A stretch of 14,929 nucleotides of DNA. Origin: Candidatus Acetothermia bacterium (GTDB lineage: Bacteria; Bipolaricaulota; Bipolaricaulia; RBG-16-55-9; DRXL01). A program made the translations under genes and the position numbers. The stretch covers positions 1-14,929 of the forward strand of contig JAPWVB010000023.1 of NCBI GenBank assembly GCA_028275205.1, written 5' to 3'. The stretch's first letter is position 1. Every line of letters starts with the position of its first letter. Below are positions 6,104 to 12,636 of the stretch, one piece after another. A model generated the notes under the pieces. The model had not been told where the DNA came from. It ran no database searches and was given only the letters and a program-made list of their open reading frames with translations.

Positions 6104-6744
6104 GGGGAATCGCCACTCAAGGCCCTCGTAGTCTTCTGGAAGGCGGCGACCATGTCCGCGATGCTCATCGATCCCAGCCAGATGCCACGAACGATCCCCG
6201 ATTCATCAATGAAGAAGCTTGTGGGCAGCCCCGTCAGCTCATAGAGCACAAAGACTTTCCCGTCGGTGTCCAGCAGATTGATGTACGTGATCCCATACCG
6301 GCTGAGAAACTCTCGAACGATCTCGACGCGATCGTTCGAGTTGATCCCGATGACGGAGATTCTATCTCCATAAGAGCTGAAGAACTGTTGGAGGTCGGGC
6401 ATCTCCTTGCGGCAGGGAGGGCACCAGCTCGCCCAGAAATTGAGCAAGATGGGCTTTCCGCGCAGCGCGCTCAGCCGGACCCTTTGGTTATTCAGATCGC
6501 TGAGTTCAAAGTCTGGGGCGCGAAAGCCCAGCGCGGGTCTCTCTTCGTCGAAGTGCAGCTCGGCGTTCTTGTCCAGAAAAGCTCCCTGATTGAATTTGAG
6601 GACGAACTCATTGATCTGGTCTTCGCGGCGCAGGGCGCCGGGGGTCTGCGGGCCGGGATTGTAGAAAAAATATGAGTACGTGATGAGCCCAATCCATCCC
6701 AGTCCCGCCAGCACGAGCACGCCGACGAAGAGCTTTCTCGCCAT
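6100..6744 (-). CDS. resA: ResA-like membrane-anchored thiol-disulfide oxidoreductase (TlpA/ResA family)
   Basis: This 214-residue thioredoxin-fold protein is anchored by an N-terminal helix (residues 5-28) and faces outward. ResA proteins reduce the CXXCH disulfide of apocytochrome c before heme attachment. Visible features are FRAPDFELSDLNNQRVRLSALRGKPILLNFWASW, the active site WCPPC at 107-111, and the cis-proline segment TGLPTSFFID with Pro174. I chose the ATG at 6744 because the membrane anchor starts there; a longer open frame upstream runs through the divergent yidC gene and is not protein-like. There is no Shine-Dalgarno sequence. A perfect TATAAT lies 10 nt before the ATG, so the message should have almost no 5' leader. 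The gene heads the resA-resB-ccsA operon. Confidence 0.93.
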   Translation of the reverse strand: MARKLFVGVLVLAGLGWIGLITYSYFFYNPGPQTPGALRREDQINEFVLKFNQGAFLDKNAELHFDEERPALGFRAPDFELSDLNNQRVRLSALRGKPILLNFWASWCPPCRKEMPDLQQFFSSYGDRISVIGINSNDRVEIVREFLSRYGITYINLLDTDGKVFVLYELTGLPTSFFIDESGIVRGIWLGSMSIADMVAAFQKTTRALSGDSP

Positions 6745-6754
6745 CGCAAGAGAT

Positions 6755-6782
6755 ATTATATCCCCAGAGGGGCAAGTTGCAA
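6755..6782 (-). promoter_or_regulatory. Promoter of resA-resB-ccsA, implying a near-leaderless transcript
   Basis: Reading the minus strand, TTGCAA (6782-6777) is followed after 16 bp by a perfect TATAAT (6760-6755). Only 10 nt separate this box from the resA ATG at 6744, so transcription should begin about 3-4 nt before the start codon. The -35 box is self-complementary and is the same six base pairs that serve the divergent yidC promoter. Confidence 0.65.
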
Positions 6783-6805
6783 CACGCTTCGCGCGCTGGT
6801 AAACT
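6777..6805 (+). promoter_or_regulatory. Promoter of yidC-jag, sharing its -35 box with the resA promoter
   Basis: TTGCAA (6777-6782), then 17 bp, then TAAACT (6800-6805; four of six consensus bases). The yidC ATG lies 12 nt beyond, so the expected start site is about 6 nt upstream of the codon, and no Shine-Dalgarno sequence is present. TTGCAA is a palindrome, so RNA polymerase could use it in either direction but probably not both at once. Confidence 0.5.
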
Positions 6806-6817
6806 GTAGCGACTGCC

Positions 6818-8437
6818 ATGAGCATCCGGTTCTGGGTATGCGTTCTTCTTGGTGCGTTTGCGTTTTCGGCCCATGCCCAAGACCCGCGCACGACGATCCA
6901 GACGCGCTGGTTGGGCGAGCAGAGCCCGCGAGAACTTGAAGTCAAGACGGGCTTGGTCAGCTATATCTTCTCCGAAGCCGGAGGCACGCTCCGCAGCGTC
7001 TATCTCTATTTCGCGGCGCCGTGGGGCAATCCCCCAGTAGAAATCCTCCCCGATGTCACGGTGAAACCCCAAGACCTCTCGCGGCTCTATAATGCTGATG
7101 CAATCTTTCCGTTCACCCTTACTGTTGGGCCTGCCTCAGCGGAAGCACTCTATCAGGCGGAGATCCTCCCAAGCGAGAACCCCAAAATTCAACAAGTCGC
7201 GTTTACGCACTACGGCGATGCCCTCAAGATCACCAAGACGTTCACCGTCATCAATGCCCCATACTATACTGTGGGCGTGGAGCTGTGCCTTGAGAATCTC
7301 TCTCCAGATACGCTCTCGCTGCCTGAGGGGATGCGAATGACTTTAGGGGCTGGAGTGCACGATGCCCGCTTTGAAGCGCGATTTCTCTTCGATGGCGTGC
7401 GTGCCAGCGAAATCGTGCAAAACTATAAGAGCTTTGAAGGCCTGGGGTTCGTCGGGCAGAACTTACTCTTATGGCTGACCAATGATCCCGCCCAGAAAGA
7501 TATTCGCCCCTGGGTGGGCACCGACGCCAAGGGGAGAAAGATCCTTGGGGTCTCTTCTGGGGAGCTGACCCTTGCCCCAGGCGAGAGCCGCGTCTATCGT
7601 TTTGTGCTCTACGCGGGGCGGATCAATCTCGTCTTTCTCGAACAAGCTGGGCTGCAGCACGTCACCGATCATGGTCTGTGGAGCCAGGCCCTCGCCGGGG
7701 TGACAAAGTTTCTCGATCTCCTCTACGCATACACGGGAAACTACGGCTGGGCGCTCATCATCTTCACGTTAATCATTCGCGTGCTGATGTACCCGCTGAC
7801 GCGGGCGCAATTCCACTCCATGATCAAGATGCGGGAGCTCCAGCCCAAGTTAGAGAAGCTCCAAGCGCGTTATCCCTCGCTCACCCAACTTCGTGCTATG
7901 TATCCTAAGATGCCCGAAGACGAGCTGAAGCGTCGCGCCCGGGAGAACCGCGAGGAACTCACCAAAAAACAGATGGAGCTCTTCCGCAAAGAAGGGGTCA
8001 ACCCCATGGGTGGATGTCTGCCGGTTCTGTTACAGTTCCCTATCTTGATCTTGCTCTGGCGCGTGATCATTTACAGTGCGGAAGCGATCCATCTCAGCCC
8101 TGGTTTCTTATGGATAAGCGATCTCAGCCAGCGCGACCCGCTCTATATTATCGTCGCGCTCACAGTGTTAGCCCAAATCGTACAGGGGAAGCTCACGCCG
8201 GTGCCCACAGCCGGTGGCCAGAGCCAAGCGATGACCTGGCTCTTCCCCGTGATCTTTGGGTTCTTGTTGAAAGATCTCTCGGCGGGACTATGGCTGCACT
8301 ATCTGATCTCGACGCTCGTGCAGGTGGGACAGCAGCTTGTGGTCATGTGGGAGCTGCGGCGGCGTCCCAAGCCCGCTCCAGCTGAAGAAGCTTTGGAGGG
8401 TGCCAGCGATGGACCTCACAGTCAAGCAGACGATTGA
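6818..8437 (+). CDS. yidC: YidC/Oxa1 membrane protein insertase
   Basis: YidC inserts and folds inner-membrane proteins, alone or with SecYEG. This 539-residue version has a hydrophobic N-terminus (residues 4-20, ending SAHAQ, either a signal sequence or the first helix), a large beta-rich periplasmic domain (about 25-275) as in diderm bacteria, then the conserved insertase core: helix 2 with groove arginine Arg321 (WALIIFTLIIRVLMYPLT), a cytoplasmic hairpin, GVNPMGGCLPVLLQFPILILLW (393-414), and three more helices ending before a basic tail. The hairpin between KMRELQPK and GVNPMGG is about 22 residues longer than in E. coli, with extra charged helix around 350-380. The downstream jag gene overlaps its 3' end, the classic yidC-jag pair. 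The frequent upstream partners rnpA and rpmH are absent; resA lies divergently instead. Confidence 0.95.
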   Translation: MSIRFWVCVLLGAFAFSAHAQDPRTTIQTRWLGEQSPRELEVKTGLVSYIFSEAGGTLRSVYLYFAAPWGNPPVEILPDVTVKPQDLSRLYNADAIFPFTLTVGPASAEALYQAEILPSENPKIQQVAFTHYGDALKITKTFTVINAPYYTVGVELCLENLSPDTLSLPEGMRMTLGAGVHDARFEARFLFDGVRASEIVQNYKSFEGLGFVGQNLLLWLTNDPAQKDIRPWVGTDAKGRKILGVSSGELTLAPGESRVYRFVLYAGRINLVFLEQAGLQHVTDHGLWSQALAGVTKFLDLLYAYTGNYGWALIIFTLIIRVLMYPLTRAQFHSMIKMRELQPKLEKLQARYPSLTQLRAMYPKMPEDELKRRARENREELTKKQMELFRKEGVNPMGGCLPVLLQFPILILLWRVIIYSAEAIHLSPGFLWISDLSQRDPLYIIVALTVLAQIVQGKLTPVPTAGGQSQAMTWLFPVIFGFLLKDLSAGLWLHYLISTLVQVGQQLVVMWELRRRPKPAPAEEALEGASDGPHSQADD

Positions 8438-8858
8438 GAGCTTTCTTGCAGGGCTCTTCCAAGCCGCTGGGGAGACAGCCCGACTGCATATGGCCGAGAG
8501 CGAGGAGGGGCTCCTTATTGATTTACAAGGGGCTTCCGTCTTTGTGGGGCAGAACCAGCGGGCGCTCCGAGCGCTCGCGCACTTGATTGAGATCTATATC
8601 AAACGCACGCTCGGCCACGATATAAGCGTCCATATGGACGCCGATGGATATCGCGAGCGGCGCAAGGCGGAGCTCAAAGAGCTCGCATTACGCTTGGCAG
8701 AAGAGGCCCTGCGCGAACAGAAGAAGATCGTGCTCGACCCCATGGAACCCTACGAGCGCAAAGCGATCCACGAGGCGCTCAGCACTTTTCCTCACGTACG
8801 CACCTATAGCGAAGGCCAGAGCGAGGAGCGCCGCGTCGTTATCGAGCCCCTCTCATAA
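8409..8858 (+). CDS. jag: Jag/KhpB-type RNA-binding protein (KH and R3H domains)
   Basis: This 149-residue protein is the Jag (KhpB/EloR) RNA-binding protein usually encoded beside yidC. Family members bind RNA and influence cell elongation and division in Gram-positive bacteria. A KH-like domain spans about 30-80 (GLLIDLQGASVFVGQNQRAL, then HMDADGYRERRKAELK). An R3H domain follows, with MEPYERKAIHEAL giving the Arg117-x3-His121 pair and the family ending TYSEGQSEERRVVIEP. The N-terminal Jag_N domain of longer homologues is missing. The KH binding loop, normally GRRG or GKRG, reads GQNQ, losing the second glycine and both basic residues. I chose the ATG at 8409 because GGAGG lies about 10 nt before it and similarity begins there. 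It overlaps the end of yidC by 29 bp, so the two are probably translated from one message. Confidence 0.88.
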   Translation: MDLTVKQTIESFLAGLFQAAGETARLHMAESEEGLLIDLQGASVFVGQNQRALRALAHLIEIYIKRTLGHDISVHMDADGYRERRKAELKELALRLAEEALREQKKIVLDPMEPYERKAIHEALSTFPHVRTYSEGQSEERRVVIEPLS

Positions 8859-8972
8859 CCGCCGTCACTCTCTCGTGAGACAAAGATCACGCATCAGTAC
8901 TTCTCTCATCCTTCCATTCGTGAAGGAATCTCTCTAGACTCACGGCAAGCGAAGGGGGATTCCGCCAAAGAG

Positions 8973-10529
8973 ATGGCCAACAGACTCGTGCGCCAGAGAG
9001 GGGTGCTTTATAGTATCGCTGTTATCCCCCTCTCTCTCTTTCTTTTGTTTCTCGATGCGCGACTGTGGGGAGTAGCTCTCGGTGTAGCAGTCCTCGTGGG
9101 CACTGCCCGCCACCCGCGGCTCCATCTCTTGAGCTTGACCCTCGCAGCCCTGATCGCATACGCTGTGGGTTATCGTATTGAGTTCATCACGAACCCTGAG
9201 GGTGGCTTCTTCTATCTCACCCAATGGAGCTGGCTCATCACTTTAAGCTGGATCATAGCGGTCAGCCAGGGGGTCGCTGTGGTGGGGCAGCTCGATCCGT
9301 CGGGAAAGCTCCTAACGAAGATAATTATTTTATCTGGCGGGGCATGCGCGCTCATCGCTCTTTTGCAAGGGCAATGGCTCGGCGTGCTATTCGTCATCGC
9401 TCTCTTTGTGATTCTGCTTGGGCTACGAGCTTCTGCTCTGCCTCCAGAACGATGGAGCCGCGCTGTCGGCTACGGGCTGGCAATCGCCACGATCGTCGGT
9501 TTAGTGAAGACGACCGCGTCTGTAGCGCTCCTGGCCCCTTTGATTGCGTTTGGGCTTCCTTTCACGAGCACCCTCTCGATCGCGTATAGGGTGAGCTTCT
9601 CCTGGCTTGATGAACTTCCCTTCGGACGCCCGCGGGTGCTCTTGTTTGTCTATGGGCTCTCGGCGTACGCGAGCGTACTAGCGTTCTTAGCTACCCGAAA
9701 CGATCGAGAAGCTCTCGCTGGAGCCGTCGGAGGGGGAATAGCTATAGGGCTGCTATGGTGGGTACTCTCCCGCCTACCAAAGACAACGGCAGCTGGGAAG
9801 AGGTTCGTGCTCTTAGGAACGCCTATAGACTACGTGACGCTTGACGAAGCCGTGCAGAGAATCGAAAACTTTCTTGAGGCTCGTATGCCAGCCATCGTTT
9901 GTACCCCAGATACTACAGCCATCTGGCGAGCGCAGCGCGATCACAAGCTCCGGGAAGTCTATCATGAAGCAGACTTAGTCACGCCTGACGGCACGGGAGT
10001 CGTGTGGGCAGGGAGGCTCTTAGGAGCTCCCCTCCGAGAGCGCGTCTCCGGCATTGATCTATTAGAAAAGCTCTTCTCTCGCGGGAGGGTCTCAAGAATC
10101 TTCTTGCTTGGGGCAACACCCGGTGTAGCTGAACAAGCCGCCCGCAAGCTCACCGAGAGATACCCCAGCCTTCAGATTGTGGGGACGCATCACGGATATT
10201 TTAGCCCTCACGAGAACGAGCACATTGCAGATCTCATAGAAGCTGCGCAGCCCGATATGGTGCTTGTAGGGCTTGGGGTTCCTCGCCAAGAGCTATGGAT
10301 GCGTGAGAACCGACGGAAGATTCGTACGGCTGTGCTTATGGGAGTCGGCGGGTGCTTCGACGTGTGGGCAGGGGTGCTGCGGCGCGCGCCGCGGGGTTGG
10401 CAGCGCGTAGGGCTGGAGTGGCTCTATCGGCTCTTGCAAGAGCCCAGGCGGCTTGCCCGCGTCAGCGCGATCCCTCTCTTCCTGGGGCAGATCGTGCTGG
10501 TGAAGCTCGCCCAGCTCTTGAGCGATTAG
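8973..10529 (+). CDS. WecG/TagA/CpsF-family glycosyltransferase fused to a degenerate WecA-like membrane domain
   Basis: This 518-residue two-part protein ends in a WecG/TagA/CpsF glycosyltransferase (about 275-518), the family that adds N-acetylmannosamine or a related sugar to a lipid-linked acceptor in teichoic acid, enterobacterial common antigen or capsule synthesis. Its landmarks are HEADLVTPDGTGVVWAGR with Asp339, RVSGIDLLEKL, THHGYF, GLGVPRQELWM (434-444) and VGGCFDVWAGVLRRAPRGWQ. The first 270 residues are multi-spanning and echo the WecA/TagO polyprenyl-phosphate sugar-1-phosphate transferase fold: WSWLITLSWIIAVSQG (85-100), ALIALLQGQ (126-134), LPPERW (156-161) and KTTASVALLAPLIAFGLPF (179-197). 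Every catalytic motif of that family is missing or altered, and the first helices appear absent. It probably serves as membrane or acceptor-binding anchor. It sits 114 bp after jag; its stop overlaps the recJ stop. The sugar and acceptor cannot be told from sequence. Confidence 0.85.
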   Translation: MANRLVRQRGVLYSIAVIPLSLFLLFLDARLWGVALGVAVLVGTARHPRLHLLSLTLAALIAYAVGYRIEFITNPEGGFFYLTQWSWLITLSWIIAVSQGVAVVGQLDPSGKLLTKIIILSGGACALIALLQGQWLGVLFVIALFVILLGLRASALPPERWSRAVGYGLAIATIVGLVKTTASVALLAPLIAFGLPFTSTLSIAYRVSFSWLDELPFGRPRVLLFVYGLSAYASVLAFLATRNDREALAGAVGGGIAIGLLWWVLSRLPKTTAAGKRFVLLGTPIDYVTLDEAVQRIENFLEARMPAIVCTPDTTAIWRAQRDHKLREVYHEADLVTPDGTGVVWAGRLLGAPLRERVSGIDLLEKLFSRGRVSRIFLLGATPGVAEQAARKLTERYPSLQIVGTHHGYFSPHENEHIADLIEAAQPDMVLVGLGVPRQELWMRENRRKIRTAVLMGVGGCFDVWAGVLRRAPRGWQRVGLEWLYRLLQEPRRLARVSAIPLFLGQIVLVKLAQLLSD

Positions 10530-12262
10530 GGCAGGGGTTCCAAGATATCTTCGATCTCAAGTTGTACTTGGGGGCGCCCTGTCCAGGTGTCGCAGCCGAG
10601 CTTGAACGCTAATCCTACTGTGCCCGCGCGCTCCACCTCATAGGCAAACTCTCCGAGCGAAAACCCGATCGCGGGGAACTCCTTGCCCCCAGCCGCTACT
10701 TTCAATTTGAGATGCTGGCTCCCGTTGCCCACCGTGCGCAGCTCCACGATCTTGGCGGAGCGCAGCCAAAATCGTGGGGTAGGGTGCCCCATGCCAAACG
10801 GTGCCAATCGCAAGATATCCTGATAAGTTTCCAGGGTGATCTCTTCAGGGGCGAGCTCCGTCTCAAGCTCATGGATGGGGTCTCCCAGATCGCGCAGGAC
10901 CTCGCGAGCATACGCGCACAGGCGCTCGCGCAAGATGGGGAGTCTCTCCGTGCGAATAGAGAAGCCCGCGGCCATGGAGTGCCCCCCATAGCGCTCGAAG
11001 AGTTCACTGTTTTTCTCTAACGCCGCGATGATGTCAAACCCCGGAATGCTCCGACACGACGCGCGGCTGAATTCGCCCTCGATGGAGACCAGCACCGTGG
11101 GGCGATAGTACTTTTCTGCTAAATCCGAAGCCACAAGCCCAATGAGCCCGGGGTTCCAATACTGCCCGGCAAGGAAGATCAGCTTCTCGCTGTGCCAGTG
11201 GGGTTGGCTGCGCAGTTGCTCTTCAGCTTGATAGAGCAGATCGTCTTGGGCGATCTGACGATCTTGGTTGTACGCGAGGAGCTTGGTGGCGAGCTGCTCG
11301 GCTTTGGTGGGCACAGCCGTCACTAAGAGCATGAACGCATCGCGAGGATCGCCGACGCGATTGGCGGCATTGAGCTTGGGCACGATGATGTAGCTCACCT
11401 CGCCGGTGGTGAGCTGCTGCGGGTCCAGCGAGAGCTTTTCGAGCAAGACGCGCAGCCCCAGGCACATCTTCCCCTGGGCGATCTGGTGCAGCCCGCGCGC
11501 CACCAGGCGCTTGTTCTCCGCGCAGCCGTCGCGCACCAGCGGCACCAAATCCCCCACCGTCCCCAGCAGAACTAGATCTAAGAACTCCTCGGAGGCGCTC
11601 TCGGGTAGGCCGCGATGCGCAAAGAGCGCCCGCACTAATTGAAACGCTACCCCAACAGCAGCTAAGTCTTTGTTGGGGTAGGTGCAGTGAGGCTGCTTCG
11701 GGTTGATGATCGCATACGCTGGGGGCAGCCGAGACGGAGGATGGTGATGATCGCTGATGATGACGTCAATGCCGTGCTCTCGCAGATGCGCGACGAACTC
11801 GACCTCGGAGATGCCGCAATCAGCGGTGATCAAGAGCGAAAATCCCTCGTCTTGGAGGCGTTGGATCACGGCCTCGCTGAGGCCGTGCCCTCGCTCACGA
11901 TCCGAGAGGTCAACCTTGACCCCGTGAGCCCCAAGCGTCCGCAACGCTTTATAAAGCAGCGCGGTGCTGGTGATGCCGTCAACGTCGAAATCCCCCTGGA
12001 TGAAGATCTTTTCGCCGTGGCGCAGGGCGCGGTCAATGCGCTCGACGGCCTCGCGGACGCCGCGCAGCTGCCAGGGAGAGTTCAGATATGCTCGGTCGGC
12101 ATCGAGGAGTTCTTGGGGGTGTTGAGGAGCACGGGCTGCGAGCACTCGCGCTAATGGGGCAGAGCACCCAAGCTCCTGAGCGATCTCGAGTGATCGCTCG
12201 ACAGAAAGATCTTTCAGGCGCCATGTTCGCTGGTGGACCAGCGACCGGATGCGTTGGGCCAT
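10526..12262 (-). CDS. recJ: Single-stranded-DNA-specific exonuclease RecJ
   Basis: RecJ is the 5'-3' single-strand exonuclease of recombination and mismatch or base-excision repair, a DHH-family enzyme using two metal ions. The 578-residue sequence holds the motifs in order: GDFDVDG at 90-96 (usually DYDVDG), ITADCG at 145-150, DHHHP at 171-175, GTVGDLVPL at 234-242, LNAANR at 297-302, the DHHA1 region from WNPGLIGLVASDL (369-381), and GGHSMAAGF at 426-434, followed by an OB-fold C-terminus. The length fits bacterial RecJ. The ATG lies only 3 bp after the rpsT stop codon, without an obvious ribosome-binding site of its own, so it probably depends on translation of rpsT. The stop overlaps the convergent glycosyltransferase stop by 4 bp. 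Confidence 0.95.
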   Translation of the reverse strand: MAQRIRSLVHQRTWRLKDLSVERSLEIAQELGCSAPLARVLAARAPQHPQELLDADRAYLNSPWQLRGVREAVERIDRALRHGEKIFIQGDFDVDGITSTALLYKALRTLGAHGVKVDLSDRERGHGLSEAVIQRLQDEGFSLLITADCGISEVEFVAHLREHGIDVIISDHHHPPSRLPPAYAIINPKQPHCTYPNKDLAAVGVAFQLVRALFAHRGLPESASEEFLDLVLLGTVGDLVPLVRDGCAENKRLVARGLHQIAQGKMCLGLRVLLEKLSLDPQQLTTGEVSYIIVPKLNAANRVGDPRDAFMLLVTAVPTKAEQLATKLLAYNQDRQIAQDDLLYQAEEQLRSQPHWHSEKLIFLAGQYWNPGLIGLVASDLAEKYYRPTVLVSIEGEFSRASCRSIPGFDIIAALEKNSELFERYGGHSMAAGFSIRTERLPILRERLCAYAREVLRDLGDPIHELETELAPEEITLETYQDILRLAPFGMGHPTPRFWLRSAKIVELRTVGNGSQHLKLKVAAGGKEFPAIGFSLGEFAYEVERAGTVGLAFKLGCDTWTGRPQVQLEIEDILEPLP

Positions 12263-12265
12263 GGG

Positions 12266-12529
12266 CTAGGCAGCCTGAGCGATGAGCTTCATCCAGCGTG
12301 CTTTGAGGCGCGCGGCTTTGTTCTGATGGATCGCGCCGCGGGCAGCGGCCTTATCCACGGCCTTGGCCAGCTGAGGCAGGAGCGCTGCCGCCTCGGCCTT
12401 CTGCCCCGCCGTCAGATATTTACGAATCTGACGGATGACGCGACGGATGGCCTCCTTGCGCTTAAGATTTCTCAGCCGCGCGCGCTCGCTCTTCCGCAAT
12501 GCCTTCTTTGCTGCTTTCGTCCTGGGAAT
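12266..12529 (-). CDS. rpsT: 30S ribosomal protein S20, start codon AUU
   Basis: S20 binds the 5' domain and helix 44 of 16S rRNA during early 30S assembly. The conserved end DKAAARGAIHQNKAARLKARWMKLIAQ identifies it. The nearest conventional start, a TTG at 12499, yields 77 residues and lacks the conserved N-terminus. Reading on upstream in frame gives PRTKAAKKALRKSERARLRN, the classic S20 beginning, directly preceded by ATT at 12527-12529. No ATG, GTG or TTG lies between that ATT and the in-frame stop TGA three codons further upstream. Starting at ATT gives 87 residues, the usual S20 length. GAGGTGATC, complementary to nine bases of the 16S tail, ends 4 nt before it. S20 of E. coli also uses a poor start (UUG) that takes part in its autoregulation, so the AUU may serve control. 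recJ follows after 3 bp. Confidence 0.9.
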   Translation of the reverse strand: MPRTKAAKKALRKSERARLRNLKRKEAIRRVIRQIRKYLTAGQKAEAAALLPQLAKAVDKAAARGAIHQNKAARLKARWMKLIAQAA

Positions 12530-12533
12530 AGAA

Positions 12534-12542
12534 GATCACCTC
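12534..12542 (-). promoter_or_regulatory. Extended Shine-Dalgarno sequence setting the AUU start of rpsT
   Basis: On the minus strand GAGGTGATC is complementary to nine consecutive bases (GATCACCTC) of the 16S 3' tail. Its GAGG core lies 9 nt before the ATT codon, an ideal spacing, but about 39 nt before the TTG at 12499, far too distant. It therefore decides the start. The same nine bases occur in the predicted small RNA at 3462-3470. Confidence 0.8.
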
Positions 12543-12564
12543 GATCGGTCCAGAAAGCGCAATT

Positions 12565-12593
12565 ATCTTATCAGATTGGGGCAAGGCCGTCAA
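12565..12593 (-). promoter_or_regulatory. Promoter of rpsT-recJ
   Basis: On the minus strand TTGACG (12593-12588; five of six consensus bases) is followed after 17 bp by TAAGAT (12570-12565; four of six). Transcription should start near 12558, leaving a leader of about 30 nt that contains the extended Shine-Dalgarno sequence before the AUU start of rpsT. Confidence 0.6.
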
Positions 12594-12599
12594 CCCCTC

Positions 12600-12628
12600 T
12601 TGTCAGACGAATCCCTCTCTGATAGCCT
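12600..12628 (+). promoter_or_regulatory. Possible promoter of the 385-residue protein gene
   Basis: TTGTCA (12600-12605), 17 bp, then TAGCCT (12623-12628). The -35 is good (five of six) but the -10 is weak (three of six). Only 8 nt separate it from the ATG at 12637 and no Shine-Dalgarno sequence is present, so the message may be leaderless. It is back to back with the rpsT promoter. Support is modest. Confidence 0.35.
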
Positions 12629-12636
12629 AGAGCCGT

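Noticed and set aside
6745..6945. A longer resA product starting at 6945
   Set aside because: The extra 67 residues overlap the start of divergent yidC and cross both promoters. The membrane anchor begins cleanly at the ATG at 6744.
8337..8408. A longer jag product starting at 8337
   Set aside because: The extra residues are antifamily, Cys/Trp-rich sequence lying within yidC in another frame. The ATG at 8409 has a proper Shine-Dalgarno sequence.
8859..8972. A regulatory RNA or terminator between jag and the glycosyltransferase gene
   Set aside because: A 6-bp TCCTTC/GAAGGA hairpin (8909-8927) exists but has low stability and no T-run. No clear promoter is visible, so I see nothing I can support in this 114-bp gap.
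12497..12499. TTG as the rpsT start
   Set aside because: It would remove the conserved S20 N-terminus and has no ribosome-binding site in range. The ATT ten codons upstream satisfies both.
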